Below, piece by piece: positions 35,770 to 45,534 of a DNA stretch of 64,000 nt; the stretch's first letter is position 1, and each line of letters starts with the position of its first letter. Under the pieces are notes generated by a model, which saw only the letters and a list, made by a program, of their open reading frames with translations, did no database searches and had not been told where the DNA came from. A program made the translations under genes and the position numbers. Source of the DNA: Podospora bellae-mahoneyi (taxonomy: Eukaryota > Ascomycota > Sordariomycetes > Sordariales > Podosporaceae); the NCBI RefSeq assembly GCF_035222275.1, contig NC_085882.1:3231501-3295500 (forward strand), written 5' to 3'.

Positions 35770-38700
35770 ATGAGCGGGCAATCCCCCACCGGGCGCGAGA
35801 CCTTCTTGCTGCTCCCAGCGGCCGCGGGCTCCCCCTCCCGCAGCGAGTCGACTCCCTCTCTCTCCGGGGAGGAGGCTCGGGTGCTCGAGGCCGTGGCCGT
35901 TTCTGTTTCTCGGCCCCCTGCTGCTGTTGTTGTGACTGTTGGGATTGCAACAAGGGCGGTGGAGGCTGGGGAGCAGACTGGTCCGTCGGCCGCCGAGGCG
36001 GATTCTGACTCTGAGACGCTCATGGGCGAGGAGGAGGAGGAGGAAGCTGAGGCGGACGGCTCCGGGTCGTCTTCGTCGGGGGGCGCTGCTACTCGCAGTA
36101 GCTTTCTGACTCCGGGGTGTGACCAGGGGATTGGGAAGGTGCTCGAGGATTTGAGGAAGGCGGAGGAGGCGAACAGGCGGGAGTGGGAGGAGAGGGAGAG
36201 GGCGAGGGTGGAGAGGGAGGAGGAGGTGAGGAGGTTGAAGGGTAGGTTTCTTCCTTCTTCTCTTCTTGTTTGATTTCATCGTGGCTTTCTGGATTTGGAA
36301 CGAGTCAGTTTTGAATTGGGCTTTTGTTGCTTTGGACTCGGCAAAGTTGCCTTGGAGTGGACGAGCACACTCACCTTGCCTTTTGCTTTTCGTTCCATCT
36401 TCGAATCTGGTCTCAATCCCGGCAAGTAGCCTTGAGATGGAAGAACACACACACCTTTCCTCATCCTCGAGTCTTTGGCATCGGCCTCGTGCTCAGATGG
36501 TTTGGGGCAATAGCTGGACTTGGACTTGGTCCAAGCATGGTTGATTGCTCGGGTTGCTCTAGCATCATTGCTCTTCGACAGCATGGCCGTTTGATGCTTG
36601 ACCCTTTGGCTTTCCCGTTCCTTTCTTTTCATGTTTCTTCCAATTGTAGACGCCGACTTGACTTTGATTTCAAGTTTGGTTGCTTGCTCGGACGGTGTTG
36701 TTGATTGTTGACTGGGCGATCTCACCATGATCAACTTGTTTCCCTTGCCTTTCGTTCCATCCTTCTCTCCCGAGTGGGTGGATAGCTGGTTGGATTTCTA
36801 TTAGAGCTGTGTTACTCTTTTAGTTACGATATAGAAAGAAGATTGAAGTCAGTATGAATGCTAACGTCACTTGTACAGAAGAGAGAACTGCGGCGGTGGT
36901 TGGGTGGCGTACTGGCGTGGAAGTTGAGACGGGTGAGCCGGTACGTGAACAACGACAGCAATGCCTACAGTAATTACAGTGCAGGCCTAGGGAGCAGTCA
37001 CTGATGGAACAATAGGTGGTGGCAGGGAGCGCTGGGGTGGTGGGACCGCAAGAGTCTGCCTTAAAAGGCGACCTCGACGCTCCTAGGCAAACACTCTCCT
37101 CTTCACAACCCAGCGAAGACGAAGCGTGAGTGTCCCGACCTGCCTCCCGCCCTTTCGACTCGATATTTTTGCTAATATCACCAAGTAGCAACATGGATCC
37201 AAGAGAGACCCGTCGCCAACTTGTTGGCAACCTCAAGGAGGCCACGGCCAGGCGTGGTAAGTTCAGTCTGCATGCTCTTCACTCTGACACCCATCCCCAG
37301 CCCTCGACCACGGCGGGACCTTCCTCTGTGTGGTCGCCCTATGAACCCCCTTCAGCCTACTGCCTTGTGGAGCTTGGACCACCCGAGAGCTCAGGTGAGT
37401 TTGAGAGTATTCTAGCTGTTTTTCTCGCGGGGCTTTGGCGAGTTTCCTTTTCTCTCTTCATCACCAACAGCCCAAAAAATGGACGGCCGCTTCGAACAGA
37501 ACGTCACCAGCGGCATCCTTTCCCTTGCCGCTGGTGACGATGACTTCACCCGTCACCGTCCCGACCCCATCAACGTCCAAGCCGCCCAGGCCCACGCTTC
37601 TCGTTCGGGTTCTCAACGCTCAGTCGCGGTTCACAACCCGCCTGAGGCTGCGGAGAGAGCTGATAGAGGTCACTTACCCCCTCCCCAATCTGTTGTCTTT
37701 CACACCTTTGCTGCGACCTTTTCACCCACTGTTTGCTCGCTCACCCTCCCCTGTTCCTTTTTTCTCTTCTTCTCTTCTTCACTCAGCAACAACACAACGA
37801 CTTGGTCAACCTGCTAACATGAAGCCGATAGGCAACAACAACGAGATGTCCCAGACATCCGCAGCGGAGGGCTTCGGCCGAGTCGGTGGCCCTGGGGAGC
37901 GCCCGGGCAGCATAGCTGCCTCATCTGTTTACTCAGACGACCTCGCTCGCGGGGAGGGTCAACCTTGGGGACCCACTGGTGATGACGCAGATCCCTTCAC
38001 TGCGTCATACACCAACGAGGAGGGGGAGCGATTCCCCTCCGAAATTCAACCGCTCCGGGTTGGTCTCGCTGGCCAACCCGGTTCCGGCCTGAAGCGCTTT
38101 TCAGCGCTTCAAAACTACTCGTACCCGGCGACGTCCGCTCGCCATCAGAGCATCCTTCGGGATTACTCCGCCTGGGCGGCCGAGCGCGGCCCTGGGCATG
38201 ATGACGGTATGAATCTTCCATCTCATTTCATGTTCTTTTCACTTTTCATCCCGGTCGCTCCTCCGAATTTCATTTTCGCCAACAGTCACTAACAAGCTTT
38301 TGGGCAGAAGGGTGGTCCAACTGGGACTACGAGGAGGCGAGAGCCAATGATCTTCGGATCTATGGCGAGGAAGACTCTGGCGAGGGTCCTTCCGGCGAGC
38401 AGTCAGATTCTTATGAGTCTATTTACGCTTGCTCCTCGCCCGACCCCGGGGAAGTCTCTCCCTCGGGAGAACCCCAAGCTCTCCCCCAGCCGACGAGAGC
38501 TCACCAGCACCACCAAGAGTCAGCTGACTCTTCTCGTCTTCTTCCTCCCCGCGCCGACCTCCAAGGCCGGGACGACTCACCGCTCGACCAATACATGCCG
38601 GTCGAGGCCCAAGCCGGCCCCTCTGCGTCTCGGCGCACGGGCACCAAGAACCTCTTCGGAGATGGCGGTTGGCTCGCTGATACCAGTTCCTCGGCGCAGC

Positions 38701-39299
38701 AGACCCCAGCTCAAAAGAAGCTGGAGAAGATCACCGGTCCCAGGAGGAGCCCGACCAAGTCCAAGTCCCGCTTCCTTGGCGGCTTCATGAAGAAAGCTCG
38801 CGGGATCGTCGAATCACCCTCTCGCACCTTCGGCCCCCCGCTTCGCCGCTCGCCAGCTTCGATGCCACAGCCGCCTCGCAGTGGTGAAGAACCTCCCACC
38901 CCGCCACTCCACATCCTTCGCCAATCTCAGCTCGTCATCTCCCTCAACCCTCGCGAGCAATCCCTTATTTACTGTGAGCTCGACTTCGCCATCGCCGACG
39001 CTCTCAACGACTACATCATGTCGCAGTTCAACCTCGGCCGAGTTGATCATGCCACTATCAAGAAGACCGCCGACGAGTGGGCCAAGAAGGGTTTACCCAA
39101 AGTCAAGGGCTTCCGCTACGACGTCGACACCCAGTTGTCCATCCTCCGCGCCCATATCGAGCAGTTCAAGTTCTACGGTCAGGCCGCCACGACCGTCCCG
39201 TCCATGCTCGGCATCATCGACACCATGAGGACCACGGCCCGCGAGATGCGTCTCCGCACTTACTGCGTTCCTGATGTGGTGATTAGCAAGTGGCTCTAG
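35770..39299 (+). CDS. Eight-exon protein of unknown function, Ser/Pro-rich N-terminal part and conserved-looking helical C-terminal part
   Basis: I do not recognise this protein. I reconstruct exons 35770-36241, 36879-36940, 37016-37125, 37189-37256, 37356-37394, 37471-37668, 37832-38206 and 38308-39299; phases close exactly to 771 residues. Donors are GTAGGT, GTACGT, GTGAGT, GTAAGT, GTGAGT, GTCACT and GTATGA. Branch sites CTAAC/CTGAT precede the acceptors of exons 2, 3, 7 and 8. Exon 1 is acidic and serine-rich (GEEEEEEAEADGSGSS) and ends in a charged helix (ERERARVEREEEVRR). The middle is Ser/Pro/Gly-rich. The last 200 residues form a folded-looking helical domain with LVISLNPREQSLIYCELDFA, FRYDVDTQLSILRAHIEQFKF and MRTTAREMRLRTY. 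The frame stops at TAG 39297-39299 but stays protein-like for 46 more codons to TGA 39438-39440. The weakest splice is the GTCACT donor at 37669; an alternative acceptor exists at 37301. Confidence 0.62.
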
Positions 39300-39440
39300 G
39301 ACATCACTTCCTTCTTCGCCTTCATCTCCGTCGAGCGCCATAGAATCGACCTCCTCCAAACGGCCAAAGCCTTCTTTGAATCTTGCCGCGCGCGTGAAAT
39401 CGCCCCCAGCCAGGACCCGCTGACACGCATCGACGAGTGA
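39300..39440 (+). other. In-frame coding-like extension after the TAG of the unknown gene
   Basis: Directly after the stop codon at 39297-39299 the same frame stays open for 46 codons to a TGA at 39438-39440. It reads as an amphipathic, protein-like segment (DITSFFAFISVERHRIDLLQ, then TAKAFFESCRAREIAPSQ). This looks like the original C terminus of the upstream protein. Either the TAG is a recent nonsense change or base error, or it is read through. No plausible intron removes it. Confidence 0.5.
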
Positions 39441-39447
39441 TTCCGAT

Positions 39448-39722
39448 GCCTATTTCGACTGGTTCCAGGCCTCTCTGCATTATCTGCACGCCTATCCAAG
39501 TCTTTTCAACACCTCTCTGCATCACAAGAAGGCCTATTCGGTGATCTTTCGAACACCTATCAGTTGCGATTTGCGGCATATTTACATCAGTTTGAGGCCT
39601 ATTCGATTTTTTTCGACACCTATTTCGTTTATTTTGAGGCCTGTTCGATGTTTTTCGACGCCTACCGAGTTTAGTTTGATGCCTTTTCAGTTCAGTTTGA
39701 CACCTGGTTGATTTCTTTTCAA
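39448..39722. repeat. Degenerate 21-nt tandem array, about 13 units
   Basis: Units begin with GCC or ACC at 39448, 39469, 39490, 39511, 39532, 39555, 39576, 39597, 39618, 39639, 39660, 39681 and 39702, a spacing of exactly 21 except for one of 23. Typical unit: GCCTATTCGATTTTTTTCGAC. Units diverge strongly outside the core. The 21-base spacing equals seven codons, so the array may descend from a heptad-coding sequence. Confidence 0.8.
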
Positions 39723-39756
39723 GGATATATTTGCATCAAACGAAGGGAGGAGGAGT

Positions 39757-39810
39757 GGAATGGAAGGGAGGAGCGGTTGCATGGAAGGGGGGAGGAATTG
39801 CATGGAAAGA
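39757..39810. repeat. Short 21-nt array, A/G-rich unit
   Basis: Two full units and part of a third of a purine-rich 21-base unit resembling TTGCATGGAAGGGGGGAGGAA. It follows closely after the larger array and shares its period but not its sequence. Confidence 0.6.
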
Positions 39811-40040
39811 ATGGAGTCTGGAGGATATGGAAAGGATGGAGGGCATGGAAATTTGATTTTGAAAACTTGTTTGGGATCGGGCATTGCAAGGTGTTGGGGA
39901 TAAACGTATACACATCAGTTGAGATTGAAGATTGTGTTTGAGACTTTGGATGATCAGTGTGATGTGTAATTGTGTCTTGTGTGAATGTGATGTGTGATCA
40001 ATGTCTATGGCGCTGTGTGCTAGGTGTGCAATGTGCTTTT

Positions 40041-40104
40041 CAATGCCTCCATTAATTTGTTCAAGGCCTCGATTGATCTCTTGAAAGGCCTCAACTTCAT
40101 ATGT
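40041..40104. repeat. Short 21-nt array, three units
   Basis: Three units with the core AAGGCCTC or ATGCCTCC spaced 21 bases (CAATGCCTCCATTAATTTGTT, CAAGGCCTCGATTGATCTCTT, then a third). On the minus strand they read EAFQEINRGLEQINGGIEKH, a heptad-like helical pattern. Confidence 0.65.
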
Positions 40105-40633
40105 CGTTCTGAAAGTCACTGCTATTGTCCCGAATGACTCCTTCAACCTGTGAATAGCTTCATCGCTTGGATACCCCAACATCCAGACACACCACCATCT
40201 GGACCCCAGCCCTGCGCTAACTCCCATGTCCTCTTATAGTAATCTCTTGATGGTGTGTTACACCTCACGTGACGAACGAAAATAAAATTTGATAATGGTG
40301 TTGGTGATCGCCCCGTTTTGAAGCAGGTTTCGCTTGACGCCTTCGGTGTGACATCATAGGCCAGATCCCCATCACCAACGACCTCATCAGCCAAGGACGA
40401 AATTCCATTTTCATAACCACAACGTCAGCACCTTTCAGCCGCCTTCCTTTTCGCACAAATCAAGAATTCTGACCTTCATACACTAGGCACAGACGAACCC
40501 TTATTTCAGTCGGCTGCTCCCTAGTCCCTGCACCAGCAACCGTTCAAGCTCTGATCATCCATCCCCTAGCTCACATTCTCCATCTCATCACCCACATTCA
40601 AAACACACACCACAGAGAGAGGGGGGGGAAAAA

Positions 40634-41476
40634 ATGCCACGATCTTACCGCTCCGACAGCTCCCCCGAGCGAGAAAGAGAAGACTACTACCGCCCCTCCC
40701 GTCACCGCTCCGTCACTCCCGGCCCCAACACCCGCGGTCCTTCCCGTCCAAGAGATTACTCCCCCTCTTCCCGCGGAGGGGGCCGCGCAGACGAGTACTA
40801 CGCCTCGGGCGCTTTGCAGGAGCGACATCCCCACTTTGAATACGAAGACCACACCCCCTTTTACCGCCCCGACCCACGCGATCGTGATACGTTGCAGATC
40901 CCGCATGACGGCTATCGCCGGTCTTCTAGGCCGAGAACAACCCGCACCAGTACCGATGATAGTTTGACAACGGGAACGACGTATACAGGTGACACAACCA
41001 CCATCATCCCTCGCTCTAGCCGTGGCCGTTCCAGATCGTCTAGCAGTTTCTCTTCGCGATCTTCATCACCAGACATCCACCACCGCAAACGGGGTCCGAT
41101 TCGGCAGGCGAAGAAATCGCTTCAGGAAACTTTTACTCCGTCTACTTCTGGCTTGGGGGTGGGGGTTCTAGGTGCTATTGTTGGTGGTCTGGCGGCACGA
41201 GAGGCGGTGGAGCATTTACCTCCGAAGTCGAGATCAAAGAGTAGATCGGGGAGTCACAGCAAGAGTAGGCATGACAAGGTTGCGGTTCTGGGCACGGTGC
41301 TAGGGGCGGCGATTGGGGGGTTGGGGGCGAATGCGATTGAGAGGCATATTGAGAGGAAAAAGGGGATTGAGGAGAGTTGGGGACGGAGGGAGGGGGAGTT
41401 GGCTAGGTTGGAGGAACGGGTGAAGGAGGCGGAGGGGGGGAGGGATAGGGAGTATGAGAGGGGGAGGAGGTACTGA
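40634..41476 (+). CDS. Ser/Arg-rich glycine-zipper protein, DUF3824-like
   Basis: Intronless gene of 280 residues. The first two thirds are Arg/Ser/Pro/Tyr-rich and probably disordered (SSPEREREDYYRPSRHRS at the start, RSRSSSSFSSRSSSP in the middle). Two glycine-zipper segments follow: LGVGVLGAIVGGLAAREAVE near 172-191 and VAVLGTVLGAAIGGLGANAI near 214-233, separated by a basic RS linker. The C terminus is a charged helix rich in Glu and Arg. This layout matches the DUF3824 proteins common in filamentous ascomycetes; the glycine zippers suggest membrane insertion or oligomerisation. Function is unknown. The gene sits alone in a repeat-rich interval and runs opposite to the neighbouring HET gene. 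Confidence 0.75.
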   Translation: MPRSYRSDSSPEREREDYYRPSRHRSVTPGPNTRGPSRPRDYSPSSRGGGRADEYYASGALQERHPHFEYEDHTPFYRPDPRDRDTLQIPHDGYRRSSRPRTTRTSTDDSLTTGTTYTGDTTTIIPRSSRGRSRSSSSFSSRSSSPDIHHRKRGPIRQAKKSLQETFTPSTSGLGVGVLGAIVGGLAAREAVEHLPPKSRSKSRSGSHSKSRHDKVAVLGTVLGAAIGGLGANAIERHIERKKGIEESWGRREGELARLEERVKEAEGGRDREYERGRRY

Positions 41477-41691
41477 TGGGAGTTTGTTGAGGAGTGGTTA
41501 TGAGGTTATGATCTGATGATAGGAGTGGCTTTTGGTTTGTTTGGCGTTGGTATGAGTCAGGGATGGCATATCTATTGGAATTTCTGTTGCCAATGCTGTA
41601 TGCTGGAATGACAGTTTTCTGACTCATCTTCCAGTGTTCTCTTCTACCAAATGACCCCATCCTCCTCCATCCAGTGATTAGTGATTAGACG

Positions 41692-42078
41692 TCAGTGCAA
41701 GACAATGTCTTGATATTGGTCGTCTGCCAAGCCCTTGTCATAATCACCGCCCGTAAAACCATGGAGAAAGCCGTTACCGATGACCATGTACTGCGGATAG
41801 TCATCGGTGTCTCAGTCCCCGACCTTGACATAAGAGTTGTCAGGGTCAGGTTCACGGAGAGGACGGAGGATAAAGGGAGCCGGGCACCCTGGGATGACGT
41901 GGATCTCGTCGTTCTTCTCTACATCCCTTAGGCACAGGCCGAAGGGAGCGGTTGCGTCATTTGCGAGGAGAAGCTTGCGCTCCCAGAGACGGGCCAGAAG
42001 GTGGTAGACAAGCTTTGCTTGCTTGGAGACGACCGAGTCATGTAGGCCAGAAGCGCTGGGAAACTCTCCAGAAGACAC
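41692..42078 (-). pseudogene. Broken partial copy of the neighbouring HET protein's C terminus
   Basis: The minus-strand translation matches the last 120 residues or so of the HET protein next door, including WERKLLLANDATAPFG against WERRLFVTENDDKIGL, DEIHVIPGCPAPFILR against DEVHVIPGCPAPFILR, and QYMVIGNGFLHGF against QYMVVGNGFYHGF. It ends at the equivalent stop codon. No HET domain or start is present, so this is a truncated copy; it is broken and not expected to make protein. The moderate divergence points to an old tandem duplication. It lies about 540 bases beyond the intact gene, in the same orientation. Confidence 0.85.
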
Positions 42079-42270
42079 CCTCGACTGAAGCGTCTTCCAA
42101 AGCTCCAGTACCTATGGAGAAACTTGGCAGTAGAACACGATGGATTAGCAAGAGGGAACCTTTACGGGGCCCCCTATTTGTCTTACCAGCATCCCCCTCC
42201 ATACCTACCTAGGTACCACAGCGGGGCAATATGGTGACAGAGCACGAGGTCCAGGCCAAACATCCTATCT

Positions 42271-42582
42271 TTCAAGGCTTTTTAACTATCTTTTAAGGCC
42301 TTTAGATTTTTTAAAGACCTCTAAACTATCTTCTACGACCTGTAAACTATCTTAAAGGATCTTTAACTATCCTTTAAGGCTCTTTAACTATCTTGAAGGG
42401 CCTTTCGCAATTTTTTTATGGCTTTGTAACTATCTTTAAATGCCTTTGAATTATCTTTTGAGGCTTTTAAATTATCTTTTAACGCTTTTTGATTATCCTT
42501 TATGGACTTTAAATTATGCTTAAAGCCTTTAAACTATCTTTTAAGGCCTTCAAACTATACTCAAAGGCCTTTAAACTATCTG
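42271..42582. repeat. AT-rich degenerate 21-nt tandem array, about 15 units
   Basis: About 15 imperfect units close to AAGGCCTTTAAACTATCTTTT, each 19 to 23 bases. The array ends 36 bases before the HET stop codon. On the minus strand many units read as a heptad resembling KALKDNL (KALKDNL, KASKDNS, KAFKDSY), interrupted by stops, suggesting a decayed coiled-coil-coding array. On the plus strand it is not protein-like. Confidence 0.8.
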
Positions 42583-42618
42583 GTGTGCTTACAAAGATCA
42601 AAACGCGCCCTTATCTTC

Positions 42619-44848
42619 CTAGTGCAGAGCAATCTTCTCCTCCGCCACCCCTCTTCCGAGTCCACCATCACCACCCATAAACCCATGGTAGAACCCATTC
42701 CCAACCACCATGTACTGCGGCAGCGCATCGCTCTCCCAATCGCCCAACTGCCAGTTCGTATTCACATTGGGGCCATCCAGTCTCCGAAGAATGAACGGCG
42801 CCGGGCACCCTGGAATAACATGCACCTCGTCGCCTTTCTGCGCATCCCTCGGTGCCAGACCAATCTTGTCATCATTTTCCGTGACGAACAACCTTCGCTC
42901 CCAGAGGCAAGCAAGAAGGTGGTAGATCATCTTCGAGTCGTGGGAGACAACCAAGTCATGGACTGCATCTTGGTTGCTGGCCAGGGCCATGGCGCGAATA
43001 AAGTCAGAGGCAAAGTCGGAGATCCATCCAGGAACCCAGGTGGGAACCCATTCGTCAATGATCGGTTGGATGTTGAAGGGATCGACGCCAACTTCTGTCT
43101 GAGGCTGCGGGGTGGTGCCCTCCGTGGCAGGAGCAGGACTCTTGGGACCAGGACTCTTAGGAGCAGGATTAACCAGATCCCAAAGCGACCTCAACCTCGA
43201 ATAATCCGATTGCTCCCCCCCCTCCGAAGCCGTCGTCGGACGCCCATACAATAGACGATCCCCATCAATCTCGGTCGAGTCGTTAATCATCGTCCTCCAA
43301 AACGCATCCGTCCTCTCATCATTAGTCCCCGGATCCTCCCCCCACCCCTCCCTTTTCACCCCCGCCAACTCCATCCACGAGCTCAACACCCTCGGCACGT
43401 CCAACCACCGCCCCTGATCAACCAGCACCTCCCCGACCCTCCCAATAACCCCCACCCTCCTCGACTTCGTAAGCAGTATCCCATTCTTCGTCATCTTCAA
43501 ATACTTGACAAAAACCTTCCTCGCCTTCTCCTCCCCCCCCTCATCAACAAAACTCGCATAAAGCGCCAACCTCCTCCTCTCCATCAACGCCCACTTGGGC
43601 GGGAACGTACAAAAGCTCGCATCCGCCACCCAGCTCGGGACATGCAGCCTTCTGTAACCATCCTGCGGCCTGAACAACCTCTCCCCCATGAGCAACTCCA
43701 CCCCGTCACTCTCCCCCTTCACACACGCAAACACCGCCTCCGTTAGCGCCTGCCTCAACGACAAGGTGTAATCCGGCCTGAGAAAATTCTTATTCGTAAC
43801 GATACCCAAAAACCCGTAAAACGAGTCCCTCTTCCAGCTCACCTGCGAGCCGCAGAACTTGCGTCGGAGCTGTGTGAATGTAATAGGGGTTTTGGCTTCC
43901 AACTTTTGCTGGCGGGTGGTGACCATTGATGAGATACGTTCTTCGATCGTGACGATGGTGTCGAACCCCAAACCTCGCAGGGCTAAACGGTGGGTTTTGC
44001 AGCATTTGGCCGTCGAGTGACGGGTTAGACCGTCGACTGCGTTTTGGAGGGTGAGGTAGGGGAGTTCTTGGTCCGCGAATAGGAGGGTGATGTCGGAGGG
44101 GAGGGCGAGCTCCTGGATCGTCCAGGTGCGTTTCCACCATTCCAGGTCGAGGAGGGCGGCGAAGGATTCGAAGTGGGGTTTGTAGGAGTCTTTGATGTCG
44201 GCGCGCTTGCCTTTGGTGAAGGGGGTGAAGCAGGGGAGGTCGGAGAGATGGGTGGTTGGTTGGGAGAGGGTGGCGAAGAGGTTGAGGAGCTCGAGGGCGG
44301 AGGCGGGGGATGAAGGGGTGGTGGCGGTCACGTCGGCTGGTTTGGGGAAGTCGCCTAGCCTGGGGGATGGTCAGTACGGATTATGTCAGGGCGAGGAAAG
44401 GAGGGTCGTACCAGATGAAACACCTCCCGCAGTACTTGTAAATATCCCCTATCTTGCCCACCTGCTCACTCTTCTCCACTGGGTTCCCCTGGTCAATGCA
44501 TATGGCGTCAATCCAGAACTTCTTCGGCTCAGTCTTGTGACGGATCCGACGCAGGGCAAGCCAGAGGTTCTTCCGGATCTTGAACTGGGTGTTTTCGTTC
44601 ACGGTGATAAACTGCTCGTCGTCTTTGGTGCCCCAGGCATACGACAGAGCGTCAAAGTGGCCATATAGATCAGGGTCAAACTCGAAAATGTCGACCCTGC
44701 AGACGATGGGAGCGGTGTCGTCCTCGCTTGGCTCTAGGGTGAGGAGACGGACTTCGGCTGGGTCGAGGCCGAGGGGGGTGTAGGCGAAGCCGGATTTCCT
44801 GTAGCCGGCCCGCTGGGGTTGGGGGGATGGGCCGAGAGGGGTGGGCAT
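42619..44848 (-). CDS. HET-domain protein (heterokaryon-incompatibility type)
   Basis: Two exons (44848-44412 and 44359-42619; donor GTACGA, acceptor CAG, the intron splitting a Trp codon) encode 725 residues. The HET domain fills about residues 62-260: FDALSYAWG (65-73), FWIDAICIDQGNPVEKSEQV (111-130), IYKYCGRCFIW, then WKRTWTIQELALPSDITLLF after the intron. These are the conserved HET blocks. HET proteins act in fungal self/non-self recognition and trigger programmed death of incompatible fused cells; others may act in responses to bacteria. The C-terminal half has no NACHT, WD or ankyrin repeats; it ends with a conserved-looking DEVHVIPGCPAPFILR and QYMVVGNGFYHGFMGGDGG. A broken copy of this C terminus lies downstream. 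Partner and allelic specificity cannot be read from the sequence. Confidence 0.9.
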
Positions 44849-45534
44849 GGTGATTCAGAGTGGTATGCAATTCTCAAGTTTGAAGTGATCAGGAAAGATG
44901 AAGATGAAGGTCCCTGTGAAGGACATGTTGCGTTTTTAAACCCCGCACTTCAACTCAACGACGCTGCCACCCAACATTTCTTCAACCTCTCTCGATATGT
45001 GATGGACGTTAGACCCGGCCAGACCACTCCGACAGTCCAGGTCTAGACCTGAAGCGCGCATTCAGCCAGCCCCCAGCTCCCAGGTTGTCAATAGTTGATG
45101 CATGGAGGTGGAGTCGAGCAGGCAAATGGTAGGCCATGATGGTCAAAGACTTGAGGAATCAGAAAAGGAGTGGGATATCGACTCAATAATGGTACGAAGG
45201 TATGTAACCAACCCTTCTACCGTAGTGATTGGATAGACAAGCCCAATATAGAAATAGCTATCGCATCGATAGACATGGTAATTTCGATCGAAATGTTGCA
45301 AAGCGTTACACACCCCACCTCATATGAGTCTTGGCCGTTGACGGTTTGCGGGGAGGTCACGTGGCGGTTACACACCCCAACAGCAGGGGTACACCGCATG
45401 GGCCGACGCTATGCGACGTCACTTGCAACGGCCGGTGGGCTGAGCTCCAGCTGTTGCTCTTCTCTCGATGCATTCACAGCTTCGAGTTGGATGGATTGAA
45501 CCCTCTTTTGCTTTTCCAACTCAAAATATCCAAA
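44849..45534. other. Divergent promoter region, HET gene and HMG-CoA lyase
   Basis: 686 bases between start codons of divergently transcribed genes. No coding potential is supported. No specific element is claimed. Confidence 0.55.

Larger units (their letters stand above)
39441..40633. other. Non-coding interval filled with 21-nt-period repeats
   Basis: About 1.2 kb between the unknown gene and the DUF3824-like gene. It holds three separate arrays of 21-base periodicity (39448-39722, 39757-39810, 40041-40104). No present-day gene is supported, although a minus-strand frame across 40227-39736 stays open for 163 codons. Confidence 0.55.
41477..42618. other. HET remnant and repeat interval
   Basis: Between the DUF3824-like gene and the HET gene. 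It contains a remnant of a HET-type protein C terminus (41692-42078, minus) and a 21-nt-period array (42271-42582) directly behind the HET stop codon. No intact gene. Confidence 0.65.
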
